Assembly: GCF_000758725.1 (NCBI RefSeq)
Contig: NZ_CP009428.1
Location: forward strand, 2,542,001 to 2,606,000
Direction: 5' to 3'
Source of the DNA: Paenibacillus odorifer
GTDB taxonomy: Bacteria; Bacillota; Bacilli; Paenibacillales; Paenibacillaceae
Length of the DNA: 64,000 nucleotides
A model generated the notes under the pieces. It made no database searches, had not been told where the DNA came from, and saw only the letters and a list, made by a program, of their open reading frames with translations. Shown here piece after piece: positions 27,200 to 35,779 of the stretch (the first letter of the stretch is position 1; each line of letters begins with the position of its first letter). Both the position numbers and the translations under genes were made by a program.

Positions 27200-27262
27200 G
27201 ATTAGATTAGATAGATTAGATAGATTAGATAGATTAGATTAGATTAGATAGATTAGTTTAGA
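27200..27262. repeat. GATTAGATA microsatellite
   Basis: Simple repeat of GATTAGATA units with variants, about 63 bases in the gap between the hydrolase and GNAT genes. A length-variable slippage tract, no coding function seen. Confidence 0.9.
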
Positions 27263-27306
27263 TACCTGTTGCTTGATCACCTAGTAGTCACAAGGAGCCA
27301 GATAAG

Positions 27307-27484
27307 TGTATTTCATACAACTAAATTGCTACTTTACTCTCACTTCGGTGATATAGATGTACTTTGTACAACTATATCTCTCGTAATTAGCTGATTTAGC
27401 TAAATTGGGCGAATTTAATTGCACAAAGTACACTTAATACATTAGGCGTGAGCATTGAAGTACATTTTAGTTGTAGATTGTGCA
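27307..27484. repeat. Four-unit structured intergenic element, second family
   Basis: Four related 22-nt units: direct at 27307 (TGTATTTCATACAACTAAAT...) and 27358 (TGTACTTTGTACAACTATAT...), inverted at 27411-27432 and 27463-27484. Starts are 51, 53 and 52 nt apart. Units share about 14 to 17 of 22 positions by eye, and units 2 and 3 pair best. The layout copies that of the CGGAC element at 8.4 and 58.5 kb, although the sequences are unrelated. Confidence 0.65.
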
Positions 27485-27564
27485 ATTAAATAATGCATGC
27501 CGGTCTTTTTTGCGGTAAATTTTTGATAGGGAAGTTATTAATAACGTTCTAGGGGGGGATTATT

Positions 27565-28065
27565 ATGCTTGTTGAGCTAAAGGAAGCTAGCATTTCAGAT
27601 GGACGCGATATTTTTGAGATGATTGTGGAGATAGGTCCGGGGGAGAATGGATTCGTCAACAATGGATTTGATCTGGCTTACAGTCAATTTCCTGATTTCA
27701 TCCGGGAGAGGATAGCACTTTCACAAGGTGATAATCTTCCACCACAGTATGTAGCACAGACCAACTACTGGCTACTGATTGACTCCTATCCCGTTGGTGT
27801 CGGAAAATTAAGACATTCCTTAAATGATCAATTGAGGAAGTCAGGTGGACACATTGGCTATAGTATCAGACCCAGTGAGAGAGGAAGAGGTTATGGTACG
27901 ATTTTTTTGGCAGAGCTGTTAAAAAAAGCTGCGGACATGGGGATTGATAAGGTCATGCTGACTTGTGAGCCGGACAATATATCTTCGAGAAAGGTTATTG
28001 AAGCGAACAAAGGAAAACTACATGGCATTAAGGATGAAAAATGTAACTACTGGATCACCCTTTAA
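27565..28065 (+). CDS. GNAT-family N-acetyltransferase
   Basis: Cytoplasmic acetyltransferase of 166 residues. The acetyl-CoA loop is GYSIRPSERGRGYGT (about 98-112), followed by the helix FLAELLKKA and the strand KVMLTCEPDN. Acceptor unknown. ATG follows TAGGGGGGG. Stands alone. Confidence 0.85.
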   Translation: MLVELKEASISDGRDIFEMIVEIGPGENGFVNNGFDLAYSQFPDFIRERIALSQGDNLPPQYVAQTNYWLLIDSYPVGVGKLRHSLNDQLRKSGGHIGYSIRPSERGRGYGTIFLAELLKKAADMGIDKVMLTCEPDNISSRKVIEANKGKLHGIKDEKCNYWITL

Positions 28066-28088
28066 GCTGGTTTAAAAAATAGTGGAGG

Positions 28089-28113
28089 AGTTGCCAAGAG
28101 GCAGCTTTTTTTT
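28089..28113 (+). terminator. Terminator after the GNAT gene
   Basis: AGTTGCC and GGCAGCT pair around AAGA with one wobble, followed by eight Ts. Confidence 0.7.
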
Positions 28114-28185
28114 GTTATTCACGAGGTTTTTGTAGTTCATCCAATGTAGATTCGTCTAAAATGTGAAAATAATTTAAAATTTCGT

Positions 28186-28199
28186 TGAAAGCGCTCTAT
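28186..28199 (+). promoter_or_regulatory. cre-like site upstream of rhaEW
   Basis: TGAAAGCGCTCTAT matches the first ten bases of the cre consensus with the palindromic AGCGCT core, but lacks the final CW. It lies 83 bases before the rhamnose operon, where catabolite control is expected. Confidence 0.45.
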
Positions 28200-28202
28200 T
28201 CA

Positions 28203-28256
28203 AACACAAACAAATAGTTTAAAATCAAAACAAACAAAAATAAACAAAAAAACAAA
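28203..28256 (+). promoter_or_regulatory. A/C-rich direct repeats, candidate RhaR operator
   Basis: Run of AAACAAA-like repeats: CAAACACAAACAAA, then AAACAAACAAAAATAAAC and AAACAAACA, almost without G. DeoR-family repressors often bind short tandem repeats near their own operon, and the DeoR-type gene rhaR is second in the operon. Confidence 0.4.
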
Positions 28257-28281
28257 CATTCAAAAACGGAGGTATTCACAA

Positions 28282-30351
28282 ATGGTACAAAACTTACGGG
28301 ATTCATCTCGGGCAACGAAATTAAACGGGGGATTGGATGCTTTAGTGTTCCGCTCTAATCTGCTGGGCGAAGATCGCAGAGTCTGTAACTTTGGCGGAGG
28401 GAATACCTCCAGCAAAACGATAGAATTGGATTTTCGCGGGCGTGAGGTAGAAGTAATGTGGGTGAAGGGCAGTGGTTCTGACCTTGCTACAATGAAAGCA
28501 GGCAATTTTACCGGACTAAGGCTTCAGGATATTGCCCCGTTATTTGAACGTGATGAAATGCCAGATGAAGAGATGGTAGCTTATCTCGCAAATTGTATGA
28601 TTGACCCTAAACATCCGCGTGCTTCCATCGAGACGTTGCTGCATGCGTTTTTACCTTTCAAACATGTGGATCATACGCATCCAGATGCCATTATCAGCTT
28701 ATGCTGTGCGCATAACGGTAAGGAAATTGCCCGTGAGATTTATGGGGATCGTTTCGTATGGGTGCCTTACATCCGTCCAGGCTTCACTTTATCCAAAATG
28801 ATTGCCGAAGGTGTGCTCGCAAACCCGAAAGCTGAATTAGTGCTGATGGAGAAACACGGTCTCGTGACTTGGGGGGATACACCTGAATCTTGTTATGACA
28901 AAACAATCTCCATAATTAACGAAGCGGAAAGTTATATTGAAGAAAGAATTGAAGACCAGAACCTATTTGGCGGCCGCAAATCAGAAGCACTTCCAGAAGC
29001 AGAGCGACGGGCTGTAGCGGCCGCAGTGATGCCACTGATCAGAGGCGCAGTTAGCGATGAGCGTAAAATGATTTTGACCTTCGATGATGCGGAGGATGTG
29101 CTGCGTTTCGTAGGAGGGGCTGACTCGGAGAAGTTATCTGATGTAGGCGCAGCTTGTCCGGATCATTTGGTACATACCAAAATGAAGCCGCTTTTTGTTG
29201 CGTGGGAGCCAAACACCAATGATATCGATGGCTTGAAGGCGAAGCTGAGCGAAGCGATTAGCGCTTATAAGGAGCAGTACAAAGCATACTTCGACCGTAA
29301 TAAACATGAGGGCGATGTAATGTTCGAGGCTGCGCCACGTGTGATCCTGATTCCTGGCGTGGGCATGATCAACACAGGTAAAAGCTGGAGCAATGCTAAG
29401 ATCAGCGGAGCCTTGTATCACCGGGCGATTGCTGTTATGCGCGGAGCTACTGCACTGGGAGATTTCGTCTCTCTTAGTGAGAATGAATCGTACAATGTGG
29501 AATATTGGCCCTTGGAATTATATAAATTATCACTGGCTCCGGCAGAAGCGGAGTTCTCCCGTAAAGTTGCCTTTATTACAGGTGGTGCCGGGGGAATTGG
29601 GAGTGAGACGGCTCGTCGTTTAGTATCAGAAGGAGCGCATGTTGTATTGGCAGACCTCAATCTGGAGGGTGCACAAAAAGTAGCAGAAGAGATTAACGCT
29701 AAGTATGGTGAAAATCGTGCATTCGCCGTTAAAATGGACGTAACTCAGGAAGAGCAGGTAACCGCAGCATATGCGGAGACAGCACTTTTTTATGGCGGGG
29801 TCGACATTATCGTTAATAATGCTGGGCTTGCAACCTCCAGTCCGTTTGATGAGACTTCATTAAAAGAGTGGAACTTGAATATTTCTGTACTGGGCACAGG
29901 ATATTTCCTCGTTGCGCGCGAAGCTTTTAAGGTGATGAAGGAGCAAAAAATCGGTGGCAGCATGGTGTTCATCGGCTCCAAAAATTCTATTTTTGCAGGA
30001 AAAAGCGTCTCGGCTTACAGTTCTGCCAAGGCGCTCGAAGCCCATCTGGCCCGCTGTATAGCAGCTGAAGGCGGAGAGTTTGGCATCCGTGCCAATACGA
30101 TTCTGCCCGATGCAATTTTACAGGGATCAGCCATCTGGAATTCGAACTGGCGTAATGAACGGGCGGCTGCTTACGGGATTGAGCCGGATCAATTAGAGGA
30201 GCATTACCGTAAACGCACGACGCTGCTAGTTAATATTTATCCGCGTGATATTGCCGAAGGCGTTGCTTTTTTTGCTTCTTCCAAGTCAGAGAAAACTACG
30301 GGTTGTATGCTGACAATCGACGGTGGAGTGCCAGCAGCTTTTACTAGATAA
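28282..30351 (+). CDS. rhaEW: Bifunctional rhamnulose-1-phosphate aldolase / lactaldehyde dehydrogenase
   Basis: Fusion enzyme of 689 residues. The N-terminal class II aldolase half has zinc ligands His131, His133 and His192 (HVDHTHPD, EKHGLV) and splits L-rhamnulose-1-phosphate into DHAP and L-lactaldehyde. The C-terminal short-chain dehydrogenase half has the NAD motif TGGAGGIG at 433-440, NNAG, and Tyr579/Lys583 (AYSSAKALE); it oxidises lactaldehyde to L-lactate. The architecture matches Bacillus RhaEW (formerly YuxG). GGAGGT precedes the ATG. It opens the rhamnose operon. That half-reaction product feeds the lutABC genes further down. Confidence 0.93.
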   Translation: MVQNLRDSSRATKLNGGLDALVFRSNLLGEDRRVCNFGGGNTSSKTIELDFRGREVEVMWVKGSGSDLATMKAGNFTGLRLQDIAPLFERDEMPDEEMVAYLANCMIDPKHPRASIETLLHAFLPFKHVDHTHPDAIISLCCAHNGKEIAREIYGDRFVWVPYIRPGFTLSKMIAEGVLANPKAELVLMEKHGLVTWGDTPESCYDKTISIINEAESYIEERIEDQNLFGGRKSEALPEAERRAVAAAVMPLIRGAVSDERKMILTFDDAEDVLRFVGGADSEKLSDVGAACPDHLVHTKMKPLFVAWEPNTNDIDGLKAKLSEAISAYKEQYKAYFDRNKHEGDVMFEAAPRVILIPGVGMINTGKSWSNAKISGALYHRAIAVMRGATALGDFVSLSENESYNVEYWPLELYKLSLAPAEAEFSRKVAFITGGAGGIGSETARRLVSEGAHVVLADLNLEGAQKVAEEINAKYGENRAFAVKMDVTQEEQVTAAYAETALFYGGVDIIVNNAGLATSSPFDETSLKEWNLNISVLGTGYFLVAREAFKVMKEQKIGGSMVFIGSKNSIFAGKSVSAYSSAKALEAHLARCIAAEGGEFGIRANTILPDAILQGSAIWNSNWRNERAAAYGIEPDQLEEHYRKRTTLLVNIYPRDIAEGVAFFASSKSEKTTGCMLTIDGGVPAAFTR

Positions 30352-30391
30352 GAGGTAGCTTGAATATAGATAGGGATAACGGAGGAAAATC

Positions 30392-31150
30392 ATGCTGATT
30401 GCAGACAGATATGAACGAATCGTAGAACTAGTGAATGAACGCGGCAGCATCCGTGTCTCAGAATTGAGTACATTATGCCAAGTGACGGAAGAAACCATTC
30501 GCCGCGATCTGGATCGATTGGAAAAAGCGGGGCGGTTGCTGCGTTCGCATGGCGGAGCAGTTAGCCTGCGTGACCGGCAACCGGAGACCCCTTATGCCGA
30601 ACGAGAAATCATGAATGCAGCGGAGAAACAGCGGATTGCCCGTGAGGCGGTAATGATGATTAAGCCGGGCGATCGAATTCTGCTGGATGCCAGTACAACG
30701 GCTTGGTATATGGCTTCGCATTTGCCGGATATGCCGCTTACTGTGTTGACCAATTCTACTAGAGTGGCAGCAGAGTTAAGCGGGAAGGAGCGGATCGAGG
30801 TCTTTTCTACAGGCGGACAGCTGAGCCGCAGATCAATGTCCTATGTTGGTCATTTAGCAGAACGTTCGCTTGAATTGTATCACGTGGATAAGATGTTTTT
30901 TTCCTGCAAAGGATTTCATCTCGAACGTGGCGCTAGTGAATCAAATGAGCTGCAAGCTATGGTGAAACGAAAGATGATTTCTATAGCGGAGCAAGTGATC
31001 TTATTATGTGATTCCAGTAAATTTGGAATACAAGCGTTCACACATTTTGCGGCACCTAGTGATGTGGATGTCCTAATAACGGATTACAGCCCTGTTGAAG
31101 AACAAATGAAGCAGTTGCAGAAGCTGAACATCGCAATAACGACAGTGTAG
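30392..31150 (+). CDS. rhaR: DeoR-family repressor of rhamnose use
   Basis: DeoR-type regulator, 252 residues. The N-terminal winged helix (RYERIVELVNERGSIRVSEL, then TEETIRRDLDRLEKAGRL) reads DNA; the C-terminal DeoRC sugar-phosphate domain binds a phosphorylated intermediate. It sits second in the operon, the same as in the Bacillus rhaEW-rhaR order, so the call is by context plus family. GGAGG precedes the start. Confidence 0.85.
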   Translation: MLIADRYERIVELVNERGSIRVSELSTLCQVTEETIRRDLDRLEKAGRLLRSHGGAVSLRDRQPETPYAEREIMNAAEKQRIAREAVMMIKPGDRILLDASTTAWYMASHLPDMPLTVLTNSTRVAAELSGKERIEVFSTGGQLSRRSMSYVGHLAERSLELYHVDKMFFSCKGFHLERGASESNELQAMVKRKMISIAEQVILLCDSSKFGIQAFTHFAAPSDVDVLITDYSPVEEQMKQLQKLNIAITTV

Positions 31151-31176
31151 TAAATAGTTGTGCAGGAGGTGAAGGC

Positions 31177-31905
31177 ATGAAGGTATCGATGTTTATAACT
31201 TGCGTCAGCGATGCCGTGTTCCCGAAGGTCGGGGAAGCCATGGCTCGTCTGCTAGCCAGGTATGGCGTACAGCTGGAGTTCCCGGAGGTGCAGACTTGCT
31301 GCGGACAGCCTGCGTACAACAGTGGATATTGGAATGAAGCGCGGCAAGCTGCACTTACGATTCTACAGGCTTTTGATGACAGTGATTTTGTCATTGCACC
31401 TTCCGGATCCTGTACGGGGATGCTTCATCATTACCCTAAGCTGTTTCAGGATGATCCGGTTAATCTGGTCAAGGCGCAGAATTTGCAACGCAAATCCTAT
31501 GAATTTAGCCAGTTTATGGTGCAGGTACTTGGCGTAACTGATCTAGGAGCAGTCTTTCCGCATAAGGTTACCTATCATCCTTCCTGTCATGGCACAAGGA
31601 TTCTAGGGATTCGCGACGAACCTATGCAGCTTATGCAAAATGTGAAGGCGATGGAGCTGGTGCCACTGCCTTTTGCTGAGGACTGCTGTGGGTTTGGTGG
31701 AACCTTTGCCGTGAAAATGTCTGATATCTCCGGGGCAATGGTCACTGAGAAATCAGATCATGTGCTGGAGACGGAAGCAGAAATCCTAACGGGTCTGGAT
31801 ATGGGTTGTCTGATGAATATTGCCGGGAATCTGCGTTACCGCCGCGAACCCGTTCGAGTTATGCATTTAGCAGAACTGCTGTATGAGGGGGTGACTGATA
31901 AATGA
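31177..31905 (+). CDS. lutA: L-lactate oxidation Fe-S protein LutA
   Basis: Cysteine-rich CCG-domain protein of 242 residues, the LutA subunit of the LutABC lactate-oxidising complex. Two CCG motifs are visible: VQTCCGQPAY (about 44-53) and EDCCGFGG (about 168-175), each a ligand set for an iron-sulfur centre. ATG follows AGGAGGTG. The stop overlaps the start of lutB (ATGA). Here the complex is inside the rhamnose operon, where it can oxidise the L-lactate produced by RhaEW. Confidence 0.92.
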   Translation: MKVSMFITCVSDAVFPKVGEAMARLLARYGVQLEFPEVQTCCGQPAYNSGYWNEARQAALTILQAFDDSDFVIAPSGSCTGMLHHYPKLFQDDPVNLVKAQNLQRKSYEFSQFMVQVLGVTDLGAVFPHKVTYHPSCHGTRILGIRDEPMQLMQNVKAMELVPLPFAEDCCGFGGTFAVKMSDISGAMVTEKSDHVLETEAEILTGLDMGCLMNIAGNLRYRREPVRVMHLAELLYEGVTDK

Positions 31906-33455
31906 GCCAAGCCACCACCAATCCTACGGCGGGTTCAGAGAATGGAAAGCCAGCTACGGTAAAAGAACGTGCAGACTTGGCGCTGAATAATGACTTTTTA
32001 CGCAAGGCTGTTCGTTTTACCACGGAGAGACTGCGTGATGGAAAACAGAAAGCGGCTAACGATCATGGCCACTGGGAAGAGTGGCGTGAACGTGGGCGGC
32101 AAATCCGTCTACACACGATCGCCCATCTTGATTACTATCTGAATCTTTTTGCAGACAAGGCAAGAGTAAACGGCACACATATTCATTTTGCAGCAACGGG
32201 TGAAGAGGCTGTGAAGATTGCCCTTGAAATCGCGCAGCGAAAACAGGCAGCTTCTGTGGTCAAATCCAAATCAATGGTTACAGAGGAGCTGCATTTAAAT
32301 AAGGCGCTGGAATCCATTGGTGTGGAGACCATAGAGACGGATCTGGGGGAGTATATTATCCAGCTTGCCGGGGAAACCCCGTCACATATCATTATTCCGG
32401 CGATTCATAAGAACCGCTACCAGATTGCCGAGCTGTTGTCCAAAGAGGCAGGAGAGGAGCTTTTGCCCGAAACTACTATCCTTGCTGGATTTGTAAGGCG
32501 TAAGCTGAGAGAGAAGTTCCTTGATGCGGATATCGGAATGACTGGCTGTAACTTTGCTATTGCAGAGACGGGTTCGATGGTGCTGTTCGAGAATGAAGGT
32601 AACGCTCGTATGGTCACCACTTTACCGAAAACGCAAATTACCCTGATGGGGATGGAGCGGATTATTCCTTCGTGGAGTGATCTTGAAGTGATGGCTACAT
32701 TATTGCCTCGTTCGGCAACAGGGCAGAAGTTAACGGTATATATGTCGGGTATTTCTGGTCCCCGCAGGGATAATGACGGTGATGGGCCGGAAGAGCAACA
32801 TATTATTATTCTTGATAATGGTCGATCTGAGCAGCTAGGCGATCCTGAGTTTCAGGAGCTGCTGAACTGCATCCGCTGTGGAGCTTGTCTGAATGCTTGT
32901 CCTGTCTACCGTCATATTGGCGGTCATGCATATGGAGGAACGTATAGCGGACCTATAGGAGCGGTGTTGACTCCGGCGTTGAATAAAAATGTAGATCAAT
33001 GGGATGACATCGCCTCAGCCTCTAGCCTGTGCGGAGCATGTTATGAAGCCTGTCCGGTCAAAATCCCTCTGCATGATATGCTCATCTATTTACGGCGGCG
33101 TAAGGTAGAACGTGGTTATGGGGATAAGGCAGAAGGTCTCGGCATGAAGGGTTTTGGGGCGATCATGGCGAAGTCACAGCGATTTAGTAATGTGATGAAG
33201 GTAGGTAGAATCGGGCAAAAGCTGCTCGTACGAGACGGAGGAATTCCGTCGAAACTGGGCCCGCTGAAAGGTTGGAACAATTATCGGATCGCCCCGAAGC
33301 TGGCAGATCAATCCTTCCGTGAGAGCTGGAAGGGGCTGCAACAGGAGCTAGATAAGAACAGTCGCGAAATGGACCCTGTGATACAGAAGCGAATGGAAGA
33401 TTTACTAGCGAAGCGGAAGCGGGAAGAGCTGGAAGGAGGGGCCGGGCATGACTGA
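31902..33455 (+). CDS. lutB: L-lactate oxidation ferredoxin-like protein LutB
   Basis: LutB, 517 residues, with an N-terminal LUD domain and two 4Fe-4S motifs: Cys323/326/329/333 (CIRCGACLNACP) and a second set starting at Cys377 (LCGACYEACP). It passes electrons from lactate through iron-sulfur centres. It overlaps lutA by four bases and lutC by eight, indicating translational coupling. Confidence 0.93.
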   Translation: MSQATTNPTAGSENGKPATVKERADLALNNDFLRKAVRFTTERLRDGKQKAANDHGHWEEWRERGRQIRLHTIAHLDYYLNLFADKARVNGTHIHFAATGEEAVKIALEIAQRKQAASVVKSKSMVTEELHLNKALESIGVETIETDLGEYIIQLAGETPSHIIIPAIHKNRYQIAELLSKEAGEELLPETTILAGFVRRKLREKFLDADIGMTGCNFAIAETGSMVLFENEGNARMVTTLPKTQITLMGMERIIPSWSDLEVMATLLPRSATGQKLTVYMSGISGPRRDNDGDGPEEQHIIILDNGRSEQLGDPEFQELLNCIRCGACLNACPVYRHIGGHAYGGTYSGPIGAVLTPALNKNVDQWDDIASASSLCGACYEACPVKIPLHDMLIYLRRRKVERGYGDKAEGLGMKGFGAIMAKSQRFSNVMKVGRIGQKLLVRDGGIPSKLGPLKGWNNYRIAPKLADQSFRESWKGLQQELDKNSREMDPVIQKRMEDLLAKRKREELEGGAGHD

Positions 33456-34176
33456 AGAGACGCACAGTAACTGGTTGGAACGTATGGAGCAGGATTCACG
33501 TGAACAGCAGCAGGCATTCATGAATGATATCGCTCGCCGCCTGAAGCGGCCGAGAATTACTGAAGCTCCTGCACATCCTTTTCGCGGCGCACCGCAGTAC
33601 TGGCAGCAATTCCAGTGGAGTCCGGAGGAAAGGATTGAACAATTTACGGCGAATTTTCAAAGCGCCGGTGGTCATGTATTTCGTGTGCAGGATATGGATG
33701 AAGCCAAGGCTTTCATCGTCAGCAAAGTCAATGAGATGCTCGCACGGTATATTCTCCGGCAAAATGTCACCGAGCTAGCAGTACTTCGACTAGAGGAGGA
33801 ACTCACAGATACACGGGTCTCTGTCTGGAATACAGATGATCAGGAGGCATGGAAAGCTAGGGCGGCAGAGGCTGATATTGGAATTGTGATTGCGGATTAT
33901 GCCGTTGCTTATACAGGCTCCATTTCTGTGCTGTCCTCTGAGAATAAAGGCCGTTCAGTCAGCTTATTGCCTACCGCATTAATTGCCATCGTTCCATTGG
34001 AGCGGCTGAAGACTCGTCTCGGTGAGGTGCTTATTGATTTTGATGAAGCTGGGCCATCGGGGCTGCCGGCGGGCATTCATTTTATCTCCGGACCTAGCCG
34101 TTCAGCGGATATTGAGAATGATCTGACGATAGGCGTGCATGGTCCAGGAATCGTATTCGCTTTGCTAGTAGGCTGA
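33448..34176 (+). CDS. lutC: L-lactate oxidation protein LutC
   Basis: LUD-domain protein of 242 residues, third subunit of LutABC. Family features are GIVIADYAVAYTGS and the closing ISGPSRSADIENDLTIGVHGP. It overlaps lutB. No catalytic residues are established for the family. Completes the complex that converts L-lactate to pyruvate. Confidence 0.92.
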   Translation: MTEETHSNWLERMEQDSREQQQAFMNDIARRLKRPRITEAPAHPFRGAPQYWQQFQWSPEERIEQFTANFQSAGGHVFRVQDMDEAKAFIVSKVNEMLARYILRQNVTELAVLRLEEELTDTRVSVWNTDDQEAWKARAAEADIGIVIADYAVAYTGSISVLSSENKGRSVSLLPTALIAIVPLERLKTRLGEVLIDFDEAGPSGLPAGIHFISGPSRSADIENDLTIGVHGPGIVFALLVG

Positions 34177-34202
34177 TAGGAGATAAGGAGTGTTGTATAG
34201 GG

Positions 34203-35693
34203 ATGAATACACAAGCTCATAATCAAATTCAGAATCATATTGCTGTTGATATCGGAGCCTCTAGTGGGAGAGTGGTCTGCGGAACCTTGCAGCAGCCGGT
34301 AGGAACCCTGTTTATAGAAGAAATTCATCGCTTCAGTAATGGATTCGCTGAACAAAATGGTAATCTATATTGGGATATAGATTATTTAGTTGCTGAAATC
34401 GTCAAGGGCTTACAGCAGGCCAAGGCTAGAGGGATCGAGCGCTGCACCGTGGGCATCGATACTTGGGGTGTCGATTATGTACTTCTCGATCAGGAGGGAG
34501 CGCGGATCCATGAGGTTTTTTCTTATCGTGACTCCCGAACGGATGGAGCGATAGAGAGGCTGCATCGCAATATCTCAACTGAAAGCGTTTACGAAAAGGT
34601 GGGGATACAATATCTCCCGATTAATACATTGTATCAGCTGTTTGTGCATGATCAGGCGGAGCTGGAAGCAGCACATTCCATCCTGCTGGTCCCTGATTAT
34701 CTTTATTATCGGCTTACGGGTCGCAAGATTAGTGAAGTGACGATAGGTTCCACCTCTGGGATGCTGAATCTTCACACTCGTGATTACGATGAGGATCTTC
34801 TGTCGGTGCTTGGTCTTTCAAAAGAGCAATTCCCTCCCTTAACAGAACCTGGGGAACCCGTTGGGAGGTTGACGGAGGACTTGGCGGCTCGCGGTGATCT
34901 TCCAGATTGCGAGTTCATAGCAGTAGCCTCTCATGATACAGCATCAGCTGTATTAGGGGTTCCGGCAAACAGCGAGAACTGGGGATTTCTCAGTAGTGGT
35001 ACTTGGTCACTCATCGGGGTGGAACGGGGTTCAGCCATCACAAGTCCAGAGGCAATGTTACGCAACTATACGAATGAATGGGGAGCCTACGGCTCATTCC
35101 GGTTTCTTAAGAATATTATGGGCATGTGGTTGATTCAAAAGGTTCGTGAGGAGTACGGCGGACAATACAGCTTCGGCGAGCTGGTAGAGCTGGCAGCACA
35201 AGAAATCCCTTTTAGATCAATCATTTATTGCAATGATGAACGATTCATGAATCCACAGAGCATGATTGACGAGATCCGCAGCTATTGTGTGGAAGCAGGA
35301 CAGTTGGTTCCTCAAACGCCTGGGGAAATGGCTCGATGTGTATTTGATAGTCTTGCTTTATCTTATTATTTCTACATTCAGGATCTCCAGCAATTGACGG
35401 GTGACAACTTAGAGAGGCTGCATATCGTTGGCGGAGGTGCGAATAACGGTCTGTTGTGCCAGATTACGGCAGATCTGCTGGAGATGGAAATTCACGCCGG
35501 ACCAACGGAATCTACGGCTTTAGGCAATCTAGTGGTGCAGATGATCAGCACGGGTGCTGTAAATGATCTTCAAGAGGCGAGAGAAATTATAAGTCGTTCA
35601 TTCCAAGTTACATCTTATATACCGAAGGGGATGGACCCCACGACCAAAAAGGCGGCTTTGGCACAGTTCGCCCGGCTGCAGGCCGTTAATTAG
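34203..35693 (+). CDS. rhaB: L-rhamnulokinase
   Basis: FGGY-family carbohydrate kinase, 496 residues, that phosphorylates L-rhamnulose. The ATPase core has AVDIGASSGRVV at the start, VGIDTWGVDY near 85-95, and the FGGY C-terminal signature HIVGGGANNGLLCQ. It is the second enzyme of the pathway. An AAGGAG site lies 12 bases from the ATG. A cre-like TGAAAGCGTTTACG lies inside the coding region near 34580. Confidence 0.93.
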   Translation: MNTQAHNQIQNHIAVDIGASSGRVVCGTLQQPVGTLFIEEIHRFSNGFAEQNGNLYWDIDYLVAEIVKGLQQAKARGIERCTVGIDTWGVDYVLLDQEGARIHEVFSYRDSRTDGAIERLHRNISTESVYEKVGIQYLPINTLYQLFVHDQAELEAAHSILLVPDYLYYRLTGRKISEVTIGSTSGMLNLHTRDYDEDLLSVLGLSKEQFPPLTEPGEPVGRLTEDLAARGDLPDCEFIAVASHDTASAVLGVPANSENWGFLSSGTWSLIGVERGSAITSPEAMLRNYTNEWGAYGSFRFLKNIMGMWLIQKVREEYGGQYSFGELVELAAQEIPFRSIIYCNDERFMNPQSMIDEIRSYCVEAGQLVPQTPGEMARCVFDSLALSYYFYIQDLQQLTGDNLERLHIVGGGANNGLLCQITADLLEMEIHAGPTESTALGNLVVQMISTGAVNDLQEAREIISRSFQVTSYIPKGMDPTTKKAALAQFARLQAVN

Positions 35694-35779
35694 TAGCTAA
35701 GTTAAGAGGCACGCGAGCCAAAGAGAGGCAAAAGTGCCTCACCTAAAACACACTAAGCTAAAAATCAGGAGGCTCAATC

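Noticed and set aside
34575..34590. cre-like TGAAAGCGTTTACG inside rhaB
   Set aside because: Codes for conserved rhaB residues and misses the last consensus base; may be incidental.
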